A stretch of 64,000 bases of DNA from Isoetes taiwanensis (GCA_021234155.1 JAJEKV010000098.1:3278806-3342805); one strand, 5' to 3'; positions 26,136 through 38,504 are shown, counted from the first letter of the stretch. Notes: generated by a model from the letters alone, not told the origin. Program-made: numbers and translations.

Positions 26136-28804
26136 GGTCTCTGCAGATGATAAAACACCATTCTGTTCTATTCTATTCTCAATTGTGGCATAAAACCTTT
26201 TGGGCTGAAAATCGTAGGGGTTAGAAAATTATGGTTGTTAAAGTCACCGGAAGTCTGGCGGTCTAGGGATCACTCCTGTGCATGACCCTTCCCTCATTGT
26301 CCTCCATCCCGATGGTAAAGGCGGCATGCAGGGAGAGCCTATGGACCCCACGAATAAGCGGAAGATGCCCACGTATGCCGTGAGTTTCCTGATCCGCAGG
26401 AAACAACTAACTATTTTAGCCTCACTGACCTTCCCGTGGTCGCTGAGAATGAGCTGCTTACATGATATGTAGGGTTCATATGGTGCATTTTTTTTCATGG
26501 CTGAAGTGATCGTGGATCCCGCCTTTTTATTGTCATAGGAGTCGCTTTTTGTGAAACTTTTGAGTGGTATAGAGAATTCGATAGCCCAAATTCAATCGAC
26601 TGGAACATTTTATATAGCGAATATGGCGGTCGATCTTGATCTAAAAATAGATCAGCCCGAAAGGAAAAATCAAAGGCCAACTCCGTTACGCAAACCTTAT
26701 CTGAGATTGACCCAGAGGAAATGCGTGTGGCCTTGATTGACTCTGGTAAAGGCGATGCAAAGGGTCTCGTAATGAATGGGCCTATGGAAGTGAGAACCAC
26801 GCATTATTAAAGGTCTTTTAAGAGCTATTAACAAAAGTGCGGTGCATTAGTAAAATAGCGGCCCAAAACCTGAAGTCAAGACCAATTATGGGTTTTAGCC
26901 GCGCCAAAATTGATTGGGCTACCCCAATTGCATTAAGTGAATTTGGCCGTAAGCTTAGAATGTTTGAAATCCGACCTCCCTACGGATAGGGGACAATATG
27001 ATTATTGCAGTTTGGGGCTTAAATTGATCTTCAAGTTGTTCGAGAGTAGCAGTTGACTCCTCCTATTTTAGCATCAGAGCATCAAATGTAAGTGCGCCTT
27101 CCACTTCTTCATATTCTATTCTCATTCTTTTATTCAATCAACTAATTCTCTGCTCCATTTTTATAGATAGGTAGTTGTTGGAGTTCGGAAAGCATGGATG
27201 CAGAGTGCCAATCATCTATCCCCAATACTTGGGATACGACATGCAGTAATTGAAGGATAGATAGATAGATAGTATTGAAGGATTGAATGGGGACCCCCTC
27301 TCCGGTGAAAAGGCCATGTGTGTCTTCATCATGTTCTACCACTTCCACTACAACCAACTAGTTCTTTGCACTTTAGGGCGTGGTTGTTCACGTGGGGTAG
27401 CGACCCAGCATTGAGTTCTAGCCATCCCTCATAAGTCTGCTTGAACATGGCGACCATGCCCTAAGCAGAGGAATTCAGTAGGTTCCTCCCAAAATATCAG
27501 ATTAAAGTACAAAATATAGATGCGGAGCAAATTTGGTCAAAATTCCATAAAATGGTGTTAATCAGAGCAAGTTTGAGTATTTTCTCAAAAATGGAATTAG
27601 CGCATAAATAGAAGGCGGCATTATTCTTTGGTAGGTTAAAATCTAAATTAGGGCACGGCCTCGACTTTGCACGGTCATCGCGGCTATATGGGGCGATGTT
27701 ACCGGCCCACCCGGTATGCGATCTCATCTGAGATGCCCTGAGCACGTATGCGGTACCGGTTTGTCTTGCGTGAATAAGCCAGACGGGTGGTTCTCATATC
27801 CTCTTCCGTACCCGTCTCTGCACTCACATATGGGGACGGCTTGTGAGTCCATACCCACAAGGAGTACCCACAAATTGAAGTTCCCCTCCCTTCGTTGAAA
27901 CGCGTCCATCCACTTGCGGGTATTGACCGGTAGGCGGCATGCCATCGCGGTGCTTGATCTGATGACTCTATGATTGGGGCCATCGGTCACATCACGTTCG
28001 GTATTTGGTCAAGCCACGATTATGCATGCGGTCGAGGTTTGGTGGGTAGATATAACTGGCGACTTTGGAATGACTTTGGAGCAAGTCGCGAGCATTTTGT
28101 ACCGAGCACTTGGGGTGAAACCGGTCCCCTACCGATTCTACGAGGCGGATTCTTAAGCTTCGGTGACGTATGATAGACACATCGTCACATTTTCGAGAAA
28201 GTGGTGTATAGGTGATGCTGCGGCTCCCTTTTTGTACTGGCTGGCAATGGGCATGGCGGCTCGGTTTGTTGGAGGTAAGAAGATCGGTGGTTATGGGAAT
28301 GGAGCGTCACGAGAACGCGAGATGCGTGCCAGTGGACGCGAGGCGATGCGTGGCGACTGCGGGAATACTGGGCGCTTGCTACATAGCGAGCTTCTGGGAC
28401 CCGGCCTTCTAGGCGAGTCAAAACGGCCCATTACAAGGAGCATCAACCCGGCGTTGGCCGAGGCCCGCGGCTCACCGACATTCCCGGTTGCCCACAGCGC
28501 GGAGACTCATTGCCTCCGATACGCACGAGGTGCCCACCATCTCCGCGCGCCGAAGGCAGGCGGTGAATTCAGGGGCGCCGGAGGCCGGTTATAGCCGGTC
28601 TTTGTCTTGGTGCCATTGGGGATGAGTCACACTCAGTTACCCGAGATTGATCGGTCCGGGCGAATGCGTTCGCAAATGCGGCCGGTTTACCCTACATTTG
28701 ATGAAACACGCCGTCGATGCGTGCTCTGGGCATTCGGGAAGTGCTTGAATCTGCTGAAACCCTGCCTTACTTGGTACTGTTGACCGAACACTATAGTGCA
28801 ACCC
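26136..28804. other. No gene recognised; includes a GC-rich patch at 27.7-28.7 kb
   Basis: Mostly unassigned. From about 27.65 to 28.70 kb base composition shifts to clearly higher GC and several frames on both strands stay open (up to 143 codons at 28163-28594). A plus-strand frame at 27974-28156 ends with DITGDFGMTLEQVASILYRA and a few more residues. It reads like protein, but I cannot assign it. The patch leads directly into repeat copy B and is probably the body of the same element family. Confidence 0.4.
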
Positions 28805-28970
28805 ACATACGTTGTATATATTTGTGTTTTTACATTTGTTATATTGGGCATTTTGTCGACGGTGATTCGCGCCATTTTCTGTCGAAAATAACCGAGTGAG
28901 GGTTTTTCATCCGAGGTAGTAATCAGAAACTGGCTAGCGCTTTGTATTGGGTCCCGTAGACCGATTGGTC
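28805..28970 (+). repeat. Dispersed repeat end, copy B
   Basis: Second copy of the repeat end at 25985-26135, same orientation, about 2.8 kb away. It shares ATCCGAGGTAGTAATCAG, GTATTGGGTCCCGTAGACC and GATTGGTCTCT with small indels and substitutions. It lies about 170 bp upstream of the SpoU gene start, so the element borders or overlaps that gene's promoter region. Confidence 0.6.
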
Positions 28971-29139
28971 TCTAGGTGGACGATAAATACGCTTCCTTCA
29001 CTTCCTTCTTTCTAAGGTCCATACCGACGATTCAAATTTAAGTTGGGCGTCTTTTGAAACTGGAATTTCCCCAATTTGTTTTCCAAGGAACCAAACTAAT
29101 ATATACCCCATGTTTTGGAGCTCATTTTCAGACAGATAA

Positions 29140-31959
29140 ATGGCGACTGTGTTGAGGGGCGCCGGATTTGTTCTTCCGTTGCGCTTGTATAATCTAGCAT
29201 CATGGAGCCATCCTGATAGATTAGCCTTGAAACTAGCTTACACAACAAAACTTATCTCTCGCCCCGTTCCTGTTTCTGTCCCTCGATTGCGCGCCTTCAC
29301 GAATGAGGCGACTTTGCTCTGCTCTGACTCAAATGGTACTAAATTTTTGATTTATTTCTTTAAATAAGTATTGTGGAGAATGCAGTTACTATGTTTACTC
29401 ATATTCCATAAAAATACATTCTATCCATATTCCCATAATAAACATTTCAATTCTATATCAGCAGCCTATATTTCCCATGAAGCATGCTGATTTGTATTTT
29501 ATAGACTTCAAGTATTTCCTGGGTGGTTACTTTCTACTTAAAGAGTCCTTATAATACCTGCATTATATAAGATGTGTCTGTGGCATATTGCTGTGTGTAT
29601 ATTAGTTAAAATTTGGTTTTTGAACACAGATGATATTCTACAGGAGGAATTAGTCGCCGGGCTCACATCCTTTAGCCAGAATCATGTTGATGGGCCCAAT
29701 AACTTCTCTCCACTTAGAGAAGGTAATTCACATGTTGAACAAAAGGCTCATGGCATCCAAGTTCCCAACACTTATGATATCTCATTGGATAAACTGGCTC
29801 TTCCTACACGCAGATATCCTTTGTCCAAACACATGGATACTCAAACTCCAGATATGAGACAAGAAAGATGGTTTCCGTATATAGATCAGTTCAAATTAAA
29901 TGATGGGACAAGTTTGACAAGCAAGGAAGTCATTAATTTGTTAAGTCCTTCTTTGGTTGAAGGGCGGAAACAGAAGCTTGAGTGGGCAGCAAAGAACAGA
30001 AGCTTCTCCATATGTCCTGTGGTAGAAGGATTAGATGACCTTGGGAATATCTCAGCTGTTTTCCGGTCGGCTGAAGCTTTTGGATGCCACTCTGTTCACG
30101 TTATTGCACATTCTCAAAGCAGAAGGTGTGATGCATATTGGCATAGTTGTAATATCACTTTTACAGTGCAACTATTTGATATGGTTAATTGATGTGTAAA
30201 ATCTTTTAGTCCCATGTTAATTTTTTTCGACCACAGGTACAAGCAGAGTCGCAATATTAGCATGGGGTCAGAGAAGTGGTTGGATGTTGAAATATGGGAC
30301 AACTCAAAGGATTGTATACAAGCGCTTCAACAACGTGGTTATCGCATAGCTGTGACACATGTCTCCTCTGATGCGGTAGAGTGAAAATATTTTTGTGTGT
30401 GAAATCTTGGTTTGGAAAGTTAACAACCTCCAAGGAATGCTTCTGCGGTTACTTTTGAGCTGCATCATTTTAACCCTTTGCCTATTTTATTTCTCGTCTG
30501 TTGAACATAGGTGCCTATAAACGAAATTGATTGGACGGTGCCAACAGGAATTATTTTTGGGAATGAGAAAAAGTAAGGACCTTTCATACTTCTATTTGGT
30601 TTCTATAGGAGAGGATATTTCAGTTGAAAGTAGTTGGCAGTCACTAGGAACAAACACAATCAAACAGATAATGACTATAAACAGCCATTCGACAGACATG
30701 GATCTATGCCATAAATATCCACACAAGGAACCTTGCCCGCAAGCTTTATCTAGTTGCCTAGGCTGGAGTTGAATGAGTAGTTGACATGCAAGGGATGGCA
30801 TTTCACTATCTTTCAGGAGAATTAACAGTCTAGAGAAAAGATAATTTTTTCTGGTAGGTGGGCAAATAGTTGGAACAAATAGTGGGAAACTTAATTGGTA
30901 TTTAGAAGGTTTATGTTATTACTTGCATAATTCTTTTATGGGGTGTGCTTAGCTCCAATTCTGAAAAGAATCCTTGCCATGCCCTTTGTTACTTGTATGC
31001 ATCTGGGAATGGACAGCAGGTAATAGAGAAGGAAGTTTCCACTGCTTTGAATGCGGAATCTGACGTATGGATTCCCACGTATTATCAATATGTGTGTGCA
31101 CCATAATTGCAAATGGTCTAGAATGGGGAGATAGTAATCAACATGGCAAATGGAAATGCGTATTGTGGTTTTACTTATGGAGCCGATGTGTGGAACCATT
31201 GAACATTGGCGGTTCTTGTCTTGCAGTGGTATTAAGCGAAAGATGCACTACTTCTAGCGAACATAAAGTGTAGCATCAATGGTTGGAATGATCGACTCCT
31301 CAATGTTTTGGGATTGCAGCGGGCATGTACTCGTACATCAAGCTGTGAATGACCATTAGAGTATGTGCGTTCCTTTATTTTATAAATTCGTTATAGCATG
31401 AAGCGTGGGTGGTTTGAGCGGTGATCGGGTACACATTGGAAGTAGCACACTAAGTAAGGCTGTCTTCTGAAGTAATTATTTATACTGTAGACCTTCTCCA
31501 CACCTAACCCGGCCTCTCTTCCCTATAAGTGTCTCAACTTGTGGGATTGATGGTTAAGCTAGTTTTTGTAGCACAGCAATGATATTAAGCTTGGAATTTA
31601 AGTCCGAGATGGTTGTGGTTTACAACAAGAGCTAAGAGGGATATGACGATCCAGTCTGTCATATAATCTTCAGATGTCTTAGGATACCATATAGTAAGGT
31701 GATATTACCAGAAGATTGACATTAGTTATAATTTATAGGGGAGCCATGGAGACTAGATACTGAGCAGCAGAGAATCCTCACAGCAGAGCTTTACCTTCGG
31801 CACAAGTGTCATGCCAAAGACATTGTACAACACTTAATTTCAACACGAAAAGGCAAGTATATGATGTTTTGTTTCAAGCTCCTTTAAGCTTAAATTTTTA
31901 AACTTAGAAATTTAGGTTCTCTTTTTATGATGCAACGTGTTACAGAAGCTGGTAGCTAG
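29140..31959 (+). CDS. SpoU/TrmH-type tRNA/rRNA 2'-O-methyltransferase, seven exons
   Basis: SPOUT-fold enzymes of this family methylate a ribose 2'-OH of tRNA or rRNA using S-adenosylmethionine bound in a C-terminal trefoil knot. Exons: 29140-29335, 29630-30125, 30237-30375, 30511-30572, 31227 to about 31360, 31739-31852, 31946-31959. The first four join with phases 1, 2 and 0, all GT-AG. Motif 1 (NISAVFRSAEAFG, about residues 204-216) is in exon 2; motif 2 (VPTGIIFGNEK, about residue 287 on) is in exon 4. Motif 3 is in exon 5 as MVGMIDS...AAGM...VHQAVND, but crosses about five frame shifts; exon 6 (QQRILTAELYLRHK) has one more. Exon 6 can end at a GC donor (AAAAG|GCAAGT), giving the stop in exon 7; otherwise it reads to TAA at 31887. 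The first ~60 residues are basic and Ser/Leu-rich, like an organelle transit peptide. About 385 residues in total, if the shifts are sequencing errors. Confidence 0.88.
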
Positions 31960-32650
31960 GAGTTATCGGGGTAATCCCATAGCAGAGTGAAAGCATCATC
32001 TACGTTATGCATGTTACTAATGGTTTTCGATTCTGGCGAGCACTCAATCAATGGATTCTGGCAAGCACCAATGGTGACGGTTTTGGTTCTACAATGGCTT
32101 CTAAAAGTTTTGTACCGAATGCTTGGAAAGCTTCTTCCATGGTGGGGTATTTTGAAGGCCTTTCTTCCTATGTTTCTACGTAGGTTGTTTTTGACTGGTG
32201 CATGCACAAAGCATATCCATAGCACAAAGGTGTGCATGCCTTGATTAACGCAAGGGAGTGGTGCAGTAGCTGGTCAATCTTACAGTGGGATATGTCTGGA
32301 TTGGGTATTCTGGTCCTGCCTCTAAAGGTTTCAAAGATTAGCAAGAGCTTGTTCTGCCATGCTTAATGACCTATGGGTCAATACAAATTTTTATGATCAA
32401 AATCCCAGTATGGTATGTCTTATGCCAATGCCGCAACTTCAGAATGCCTGCTCGAGTAATTGAAGCAGTTATAGTCTATTATTTATGTGAACCAGCTACA
32501 GCTATCATGCTAAGATGTCAAAGGAAAGTTAAAAGGTTGTGGATTTGGACTGCAAAATTTATTTTGACATAAATGTAATAAGGCTGTATCAAAAATCTTC
32601 TTCTTTTAAAGTGTTATATGTACTAGGTAATTGATGGGCATGAATTTGTA
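31960..32650. other. No gene recognised; probable 3' flank of the methyltransferase gene
   Basis: Opposing frames of 85-93 codons at 31956-32244 mirror each other and show no motif. The first few hundred bases probably include the 3' untranslated region of the upstream gene. Confidence 0.5.
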
Positions 32651-32870
32651 TGCCGTGGTTTTGTAGAGGACCATCTGCCTGCCCTTCAGTGCAAGCATAT
32701 CACATAGCTACAGGTGCAGTACGTGAGATAGAGGAACACCAAGCAAATAATTTCCATTATGCCCCGTGGTTTTGTAGGGGATACAATCCTGCCTTGATAC
32801 CAAGTGTAATGCATAGCTGGGGTGCAATTACGTCGAATAGGGGAGCTTGCAAGCAAATAATTTCTATGTA
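32651..32870 (+). repeat. Diverged tandem duplication, ~112 bp unit
   Basis: Two adjacent copies, about 32651-32757 and 32763-32868. Each starts CCGTGGTTTTGTAG(A/G)GGA, passes through ...AT(C/G)(A/C)CATAGCT...GGTGCA(G/A)T..., and ends CAAGCAAATAATTTC(C/T)AT. Divergence is substantial, so this is an old duplication. Confidence 0.8.
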
Positions 32871-32975
32871 ATTATGGAGTAATTGCACCCATGCATTACA
32901 TTATGAGAATTCATGCCAGGTTGTAATTGTCTACCAAAATTCGTCATGGTATCTTGGGGTCTATCTTAGGTCCTC

Positions 32976-33280
32976 ATTGGGGATGTTTACTTGTTTTATG
33001 CTTCCTTTTTGCCCTTTGGATACATTGAATCTCGAGTTGTAAAGTGTTTACTATGCATTAAAAAAATGTTATAGCACATTTTCTTTCAAACATACCCTCA
33101 AGTTTGCAAATATATTCAAACATACCCTCAAATGTTATATATTGGGGATGTTTACTTGTTTTATGCTTCCTTTTTGCCCTTTGGATACATTGAATCCTCG
33201 AGTTGTAAAGTGTTTACTATACATTAAAAATGTTATAAGCGCATTTTCTTTCAAACATACCCTCAAGTTTGCAAATATTT
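32976..33280 (+). repeat. Direct duplication, 165-bp offset
   Basis: Copies at about 32976-33118 and 33141-33278 share nearly all of ATTGGGGATGTTTACTTG, TTTTATGCTTCCTTTTTGCC, the GAGTTGTAAAGTGTTTACTA segment and CAAACATACCCTCAAG. Differences are single-base indels and transitions. It is younger than the duplication just upstream. Confidence 0.92.
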
Positions 33281-34900
33281 TAAAACTACCCTCAAATAAA
33301 GAGCATTTTTGGAAATACGGTAATATATTTCTTGTAACTTCTCGAATTTAAAAGATGTCTTTATGAACATTATAGATTGAGATAAAAATTTTCAGAAAAA
33401 TCAAATTCATCGAAATCTGAGTAGAAATTCACACAAGTTATGCTTATCTGAGTTGTCTTCTATAACACTTTGTTTAAAACACTATAACTTGACAATTCTA
33501 ACTCCATTTTAGATGATTCTATTGCTTCTGGATAAATCTCACTCTCATCTATTAGTTTCATGAAAGGCTTTTAATTTGATTGATCACGAAAATGTTATTG
33601 CTATTTAAGCCAAATATCCTGTTTTTGGGGAGTGTTTTTAGAATATTTGGAATTTTCCCTTTTCTTTATGGCTAAATCTTAGCCATTGCCACAATGAATA
33701 TTCTACAAGATGCTCACAACTATCAAGTTTAGAGTGCTATTTTGGAATCCCTATAACTAAATATAAAGACCAAAAAAAAAAAAAATTATATAAAGACTAA
33801 AAGCACTGCCTAAATCAAAGCTACATAAACATTTGCGCTATAAAAATACCAATGGATTCCATATGAATCACCCACCAGGACTTAAACTTGGGCTATGCAA
33901 GTTGGAGAAAAGAAAGAGACATATCTGAGGGTCCGTGCTTTGTTGTCCAGGAAAAGGAGTTTAAAGAATGGCTTGGAAACATTGATCCACAAACAAATAA
34001 GCAAAGCAATTCAAATACACCATCCTTTCATTCAAAAACATAGGTGATCACCAACACTATTTGACAATAAAAACCAAAACATGATAGGGGTAAACAAAAA
34101 AGATGGTATACACCTTATCATCAAAGCAAAATATAGTGCAAATCATTACTACAAGGGTGCACAGAGAAACTTACACCAAACAAAACCTACACCAAACAAA
34201 AAACAACTATAGAATCAAAAGCACAAGAAACTCCTAAGCAGGTGGCCATTCTTACAATTGTGCAAAAGGTGTTCATAAGCTGCCATGCACGAGTAGTAAG
34301 CACTTCCCAGGTGCTTTCCATGAGCCTAGGCCGAAGGTTTGAAGGTCAAGGAGCAGCATCACGATTCTTGTGGGCACCTCATCTTGAAGAACTCAGGTTT
34401 CTGACATGAATCAAAAGTACTCCTAACACATTTCGAATGCTTAGGTTTTTGACCTCATAAGATATTTCGAATTGAGGATGGAGTGGTTCATAGGAAAACA
34501 ACTCTAATCACACACTTATAGGTATGCTGTACGTTGATGTTCTAAAGTTTATGCAAGCTAAGAAACAAATACTGACAACCTTCAACACAACCCATCAATG
34601 TTTAAAAATTCATCCACCTTTATTATTCAGTTATCAGATTCATTTGTGATATGCAAGGTAACATCATGATTAGTATTCAATGAATGCAAACCATTGACAG
34701 CGAAACAAACACTGTGCTTGCGCAAATTATCGGTGTTTACATTAACTTCACATGGCCATTGTTTACTTAACAACAAAATTGAGGCAAAACAAACAAATGA
34801 AAACTAAGAAAGATTCAAAGACTAAAGACAAATTGGCATCTCATCAGTTAAAATCAAGGTGAGAATCGATGATTTGGCAATGATATTTTAATGCCAGTCG
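33281..34900. other. No gene recognised
   Basis: AT-rich sequence without an open frame of note, including a 13-base poly(A) near 33.77 kb. It could be an intron or intergenic DNA. Confidence 0.6.
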
Positions 34901-35989
34901 GGGATGGTACGTGGTGAGCGTGGAAGATGTGGAGGCTTGGAATAAGATGCTTTACAGCGGGATTTCAGAAACTGGACGGTTGCGGCCGGGAAGGGACATT
35001 TCCAGGAACTGCAGCGGGCCGGCATTGGCTGCCGTTTTGACGGGTACGGCGGCGGCGTTGCCAATTCCTGAAACCCCAAAGTATATTTCGCTGGCGTTAG
35101 CCGAAAACGGCCATGGCAGACTTCGAACATAGCGCAGCGTCGCAAACAAAGAGAATAATATTTTGTATTTTATTAAATAGGCTTTTACTATTCTATCATG
35201 ATAGCTACCTGGCGGAGATTAAAATCTCGAAGGACAATCGCAATCCCTGAAGTAGGACCACAACATATCCTCGCTCTGCCTCAAGTAGTCTCAAAAGATT
35301 AGCCAGCGCTTCACAAAACCATGAAGAAGAAGCGTGGTAAAACCTGCCAATTCACGGCTTCGCGTCCTTTAGCAATTCTATCTTGATAGATCACGGAGGA
35401 ACCAATTATGTGTGTGTTGTGGTAATGCTTACCATCCTTTATAAAAGCTCATTGTTTTCCCTCGCGACACATCCTTTAAATGCCAAAGCTGATTACGGTG
35501 ATGATGCGGTAACAACAAAAATAGAAAAGCAAATACCCGACATCATGTTTTGGTGTTGTCGGAAGTTACTGCGATGCGTTAAGGCCGGGGTAAAAGCAGA
35601 GCGGGGCATTAAGCGGTGTCTTAGGACACCGTTACCCAGTTTTTCTTGAAAATTCTTCTTTGAATTTTATGCTCTGGAGAAGCTGCTTCTGCTTGTCAAA
35701 GTTGTTTTCTCAAATGCATTGTCATGAATATTTACGTTGTAGCGAAGAAAGTCTACTTTGGGTTTTAAGGTTCCTTGTATGGGGAGCATTTTTTTAATAC
35801 GTAGTGCGAGGTGTATATTTTGCAACCTTGATCTGGCATATTCCTATGAATATCTTTGAAACAATAATAAAAAAACATGAAACAGCCCAGATAAAGTGAG
35901 CTAGCTCTAAAGTGGGACAAATCTCGAATTTTGGACTCTGGATCGAAATGAGACCTATAATGACAAATTTTTACATTGAATCACAGTTA
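34901..35989. other. Unassigned; contains a GC-richer patch that may hold a first exon on the minus strand
   Basis: At 35149-34955 (minus) a frame opens MFATLRYVRSLPWPFSANA and continues Ala/Gly/Pro-rich for 65 residues, similar in composition to a plastid or mitochondrial targeting peptide. A GTAAAG donor-like site follows it. No downstream exon was recognised, and a plus-strand frame covers the same interval, so this remains a weak suggestion. A second plus-strand frame at 35383-35649 (88 codons) is unassigned. Confidence 0.25.
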
Positions 35990-36300
35990 GGATCGTGGGA
36001 GGGAAGGGGAAGGGGAAGGGGAGAAGTTGGGGAGAAGTTGAGAGAAGTGCAATGGAAGGGGATAAGTTAGAAGAAGGGGGGAGGGAGGAAGTTCAAAGGG
36101 GGTTGAGGAAGAGGGGGCAAGGGGAGGTGAGAAGATGGGGTGAGAGGTGAGTTCAGGCGGGGGGAGAAGAGAGGGCAAGGGAGGTGAGTTCGAAAGGGGG
36201 ATGAGAAGAGGGGGCAAGGTGAGGTGAGTTCAAAAGGGGGTGAGAAGAGAGGGCAAGTGGGAAGAGTTGGGGAAGAGATGAAGGGGGAAGGGGAGAGAGG
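35990..36300 (+). repeat. Purine-only G/A-rich minisatellite
   Basis: About 310 bp of nearly uninterrupted purine on the plus strand. It begins with GGGGAA hexamers (about 36003-36022) and continues as ~40-bp units built on GAGGGCAAGG..AGGTGAGTTC and AAAGGGGG(A)TGAGAAGAG (clearest at 36113, 36171, 36211 and 36249). The runs of four or more G could form G-quadruplexes or a triplex. Pro/Leu/Ser-rich frames on the other strand are by-products. Confidence 0.85.
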
Positions 36301-37676
36301 AAAACCAAAATTATTAAAGGGGAATATATCCCCTTAAAATTCAAATGATAATATTAAAATATAATTAATAATTAATTTAATTAATTTAATAAAAAATATA
36401 AACCGCCTCACTAATGAGTCGAGAATTGCCTTCACCCCACTCTTGCCTCCATTTTGTCGAAAGCACCATTCGCCCATGATTTTTGATCATTATGTCTTGC
36501 AGACAGATCCCATAACTAGCTCTGGTCACGCCTGTGATCTTGACCTTTCCATAATCCATGGTGCGTGATTCGATATTTGGCATCCAATTTGAGACTCCGT
36601 GTAAAATCACGAGGCAATATTCCAGACGCCTCGTAATGGCACTTCATTTTCGTCATGAATTTGTGTCCAAATTTTGGTTACGACTAAAACGTATATGCAG
36701 AAGGTACCGAATCATTCATTATTTGCAATAAAGGACAGATTATACCCCGCCTTGGAGCTCTCGTAATCATGCCAATGCTTACATACTAGACTCTGGTGCA
36801 TTTCGACCATGGGTTCTGCCTTTTGAATATCAATTCAAGACACCCATTAGGTAAAACAGAGTAAATCATCCTCTTGTCCGCTTGAGATCTTGCTTGATCT
36901 TCCTTGAGTTTAATTTGTTCTAAGTAACTTACACCGATTTGGTAATGTATAAATTCCTGACCCATAAGCAAAAAAGAAAAGCCGGAGATCCGTGTATAGG
37001 AGACTGTTAAGATTATGGCGAAGAATCACGGGCATCCACATTCCTCGGTTGGGATGGCCTTAAGCCCAGGGGAGCCTCTCGCTTAGCAATCGACATTCAA
37101 TCCGCCTCAATGAAGCCTATGCTGAAGCCTATGTATCGGAATGCCCCATCTCCATGCCGCTTACCGGGATGTGATTTTAACTCCGCAAACAAAGTGAGGC
37201 AAAGGAGGCTACCCACCTACAGACAGGGAAGCAACCTACGTACTGACATGAAGCTTGGAACCGTCACCGTTCCCTAATCTTACTTATATTTGTAACCCGA
37301 ATATCAAGCCCCTCTTTTCCAAACGAAGATAATAGAGTTCACCGCAAGAAGAACCGCCAGACCTAGTAAAATTACTGTCACCACTCCCGTAGTAAATCTA
37401 ACGAGCCCATTTTTCCAAATATCTCGCTCCGGCTTCATAAATCTGGTTTTCAACTTCTGAGCTCATGAATCCATGGGTATGGCGCCTAAAGAAAAGAAAG
37501 AAAAGAAGATTCAAATCAAATGATTCAAAAACACACCAAATTTTATTTGGCATACCTAATATGCCAAATACTCTTTAGTACACATTTTGAATTTCATTTA
37601 TCCTACCATTCTTTGAACAAGCATAACAGCAGTGGAACGGGATAGTGATGGCGCCCATCGACCGCCTGCTGCAGGC
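36301..37676. other. No gene recognised
   Basis: Unassigned. 36.30-36.40 kb is very AT-rich (ATTAATTTAATTAATTTAAT-type sequence); the remainder has average composition with no notable frame. Confidence 0.55.
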
Positions 37677-37760
37677 GCTTCTAAAATATGGCAATCGTAA
37701 TTGCCGCTATATGCAGACGTACCAAAGTGAGGCTCTAAAATATGGCGATCGCACTGCCGC
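37677..37760 (+). repeat. Short tandem duplication, ~54 bp offset
   Basis: GCTTCTAAAATATGGCAATC at 37677 recurs as GCTCTAAAATATGGCGATCG at about 37731, each followed by a variant of CACTGCCGC / AATTGCCGC. Two imperfect units only. Confidence 0.65.
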
Positions 37761-38099
37761 CTAACCGTAAGTGGTGCGCTTGTGTTTTCCCATTGCCATT
37801 TTCACTGGAGGAGAAGAAGGCCGGGTATCTGCGCCCATTATTCAAATAGATATGGATCATGCCTAAAAGATCATGGATCACAAAGTAAACCGTGAATTTT
37901 CCCCTTGCTTCCGACTCGCCTCCGTGGCCGATGCAGCACGTTTACTCTTCCAACTAAATTGATTGAATGGAGCTTTCGCTATCAAATGAGTAGGCCTCTT
38001 ATTCCGCTGCATATAGCTAGGGAGAAAGTAGATAGCTAATCGCTTATGGCTCCCGCAGAAAGGAAGCTTCCACACATTAATTAGCTCGGAGAAATCTAT

Positions 38100-38250
38100 T
38101 ATTCTATTATAGAAAGCTATTAAAGGTCACTTTTCTTCTCTATCTCAATTTTAAGGGCACTTTTCTTCTATCTCGAATTAAAAGATAGAACGTAAATAAT
38201 TATTTAAAGGTCACTCTTTCTTATCTCAATTTTAAGGGCATTCTCTAGGG
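38100..38250 (+). repeat. Imperfect repeat of AAAGGTCACTTTTCTT type
   Basis: Three related segments contain (AAAGGTCAC / AAGGGCAC)TTTTCTT followed by TATCTCAATTTTAAGGGCA or TATCTCGAATTAAAAG. They directly precede the hairpin satellite at 38.5 kb and may be a diverged edge of it. Confidence 0.6.
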
Positions 38251-38504
38251 TTGCATTTGAGTTCCGGTTTGTAGCAGCTTAGTTGTTTGTATATTCTCTA
38301 TATTTTCAAATTTTGCCAAGTATTCCTTTAGTTGCGTAGCTGGGATGTGATTCTGCGAGGAATTTTGTTCGATCTTTTCTAAGATCGGTTACTAAATTTT
38401 GGGAGGAATTTTTGCCTCGATCTTAAAGGGCCTTTTTAAATGCATATTTTACAACGATTTTAACAACAATCGCGTAACTTAAATGATTACGAAATTCTCG
38501 AGGA

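Noticed and set aside
25673-26161. 162-codon minus-strand open frame, among the longest here
   Set aside because: It runs antisense through the dispersed repeat end and has no RT, gag or transposase signature.
35987-36344. Pro/Leu/Ser-rich minus-strand frames resembling an extensin-like protein
   Set aside because: They translate the purine-only minisatellite and have no start context, signal peptide or flanking coding sequence.
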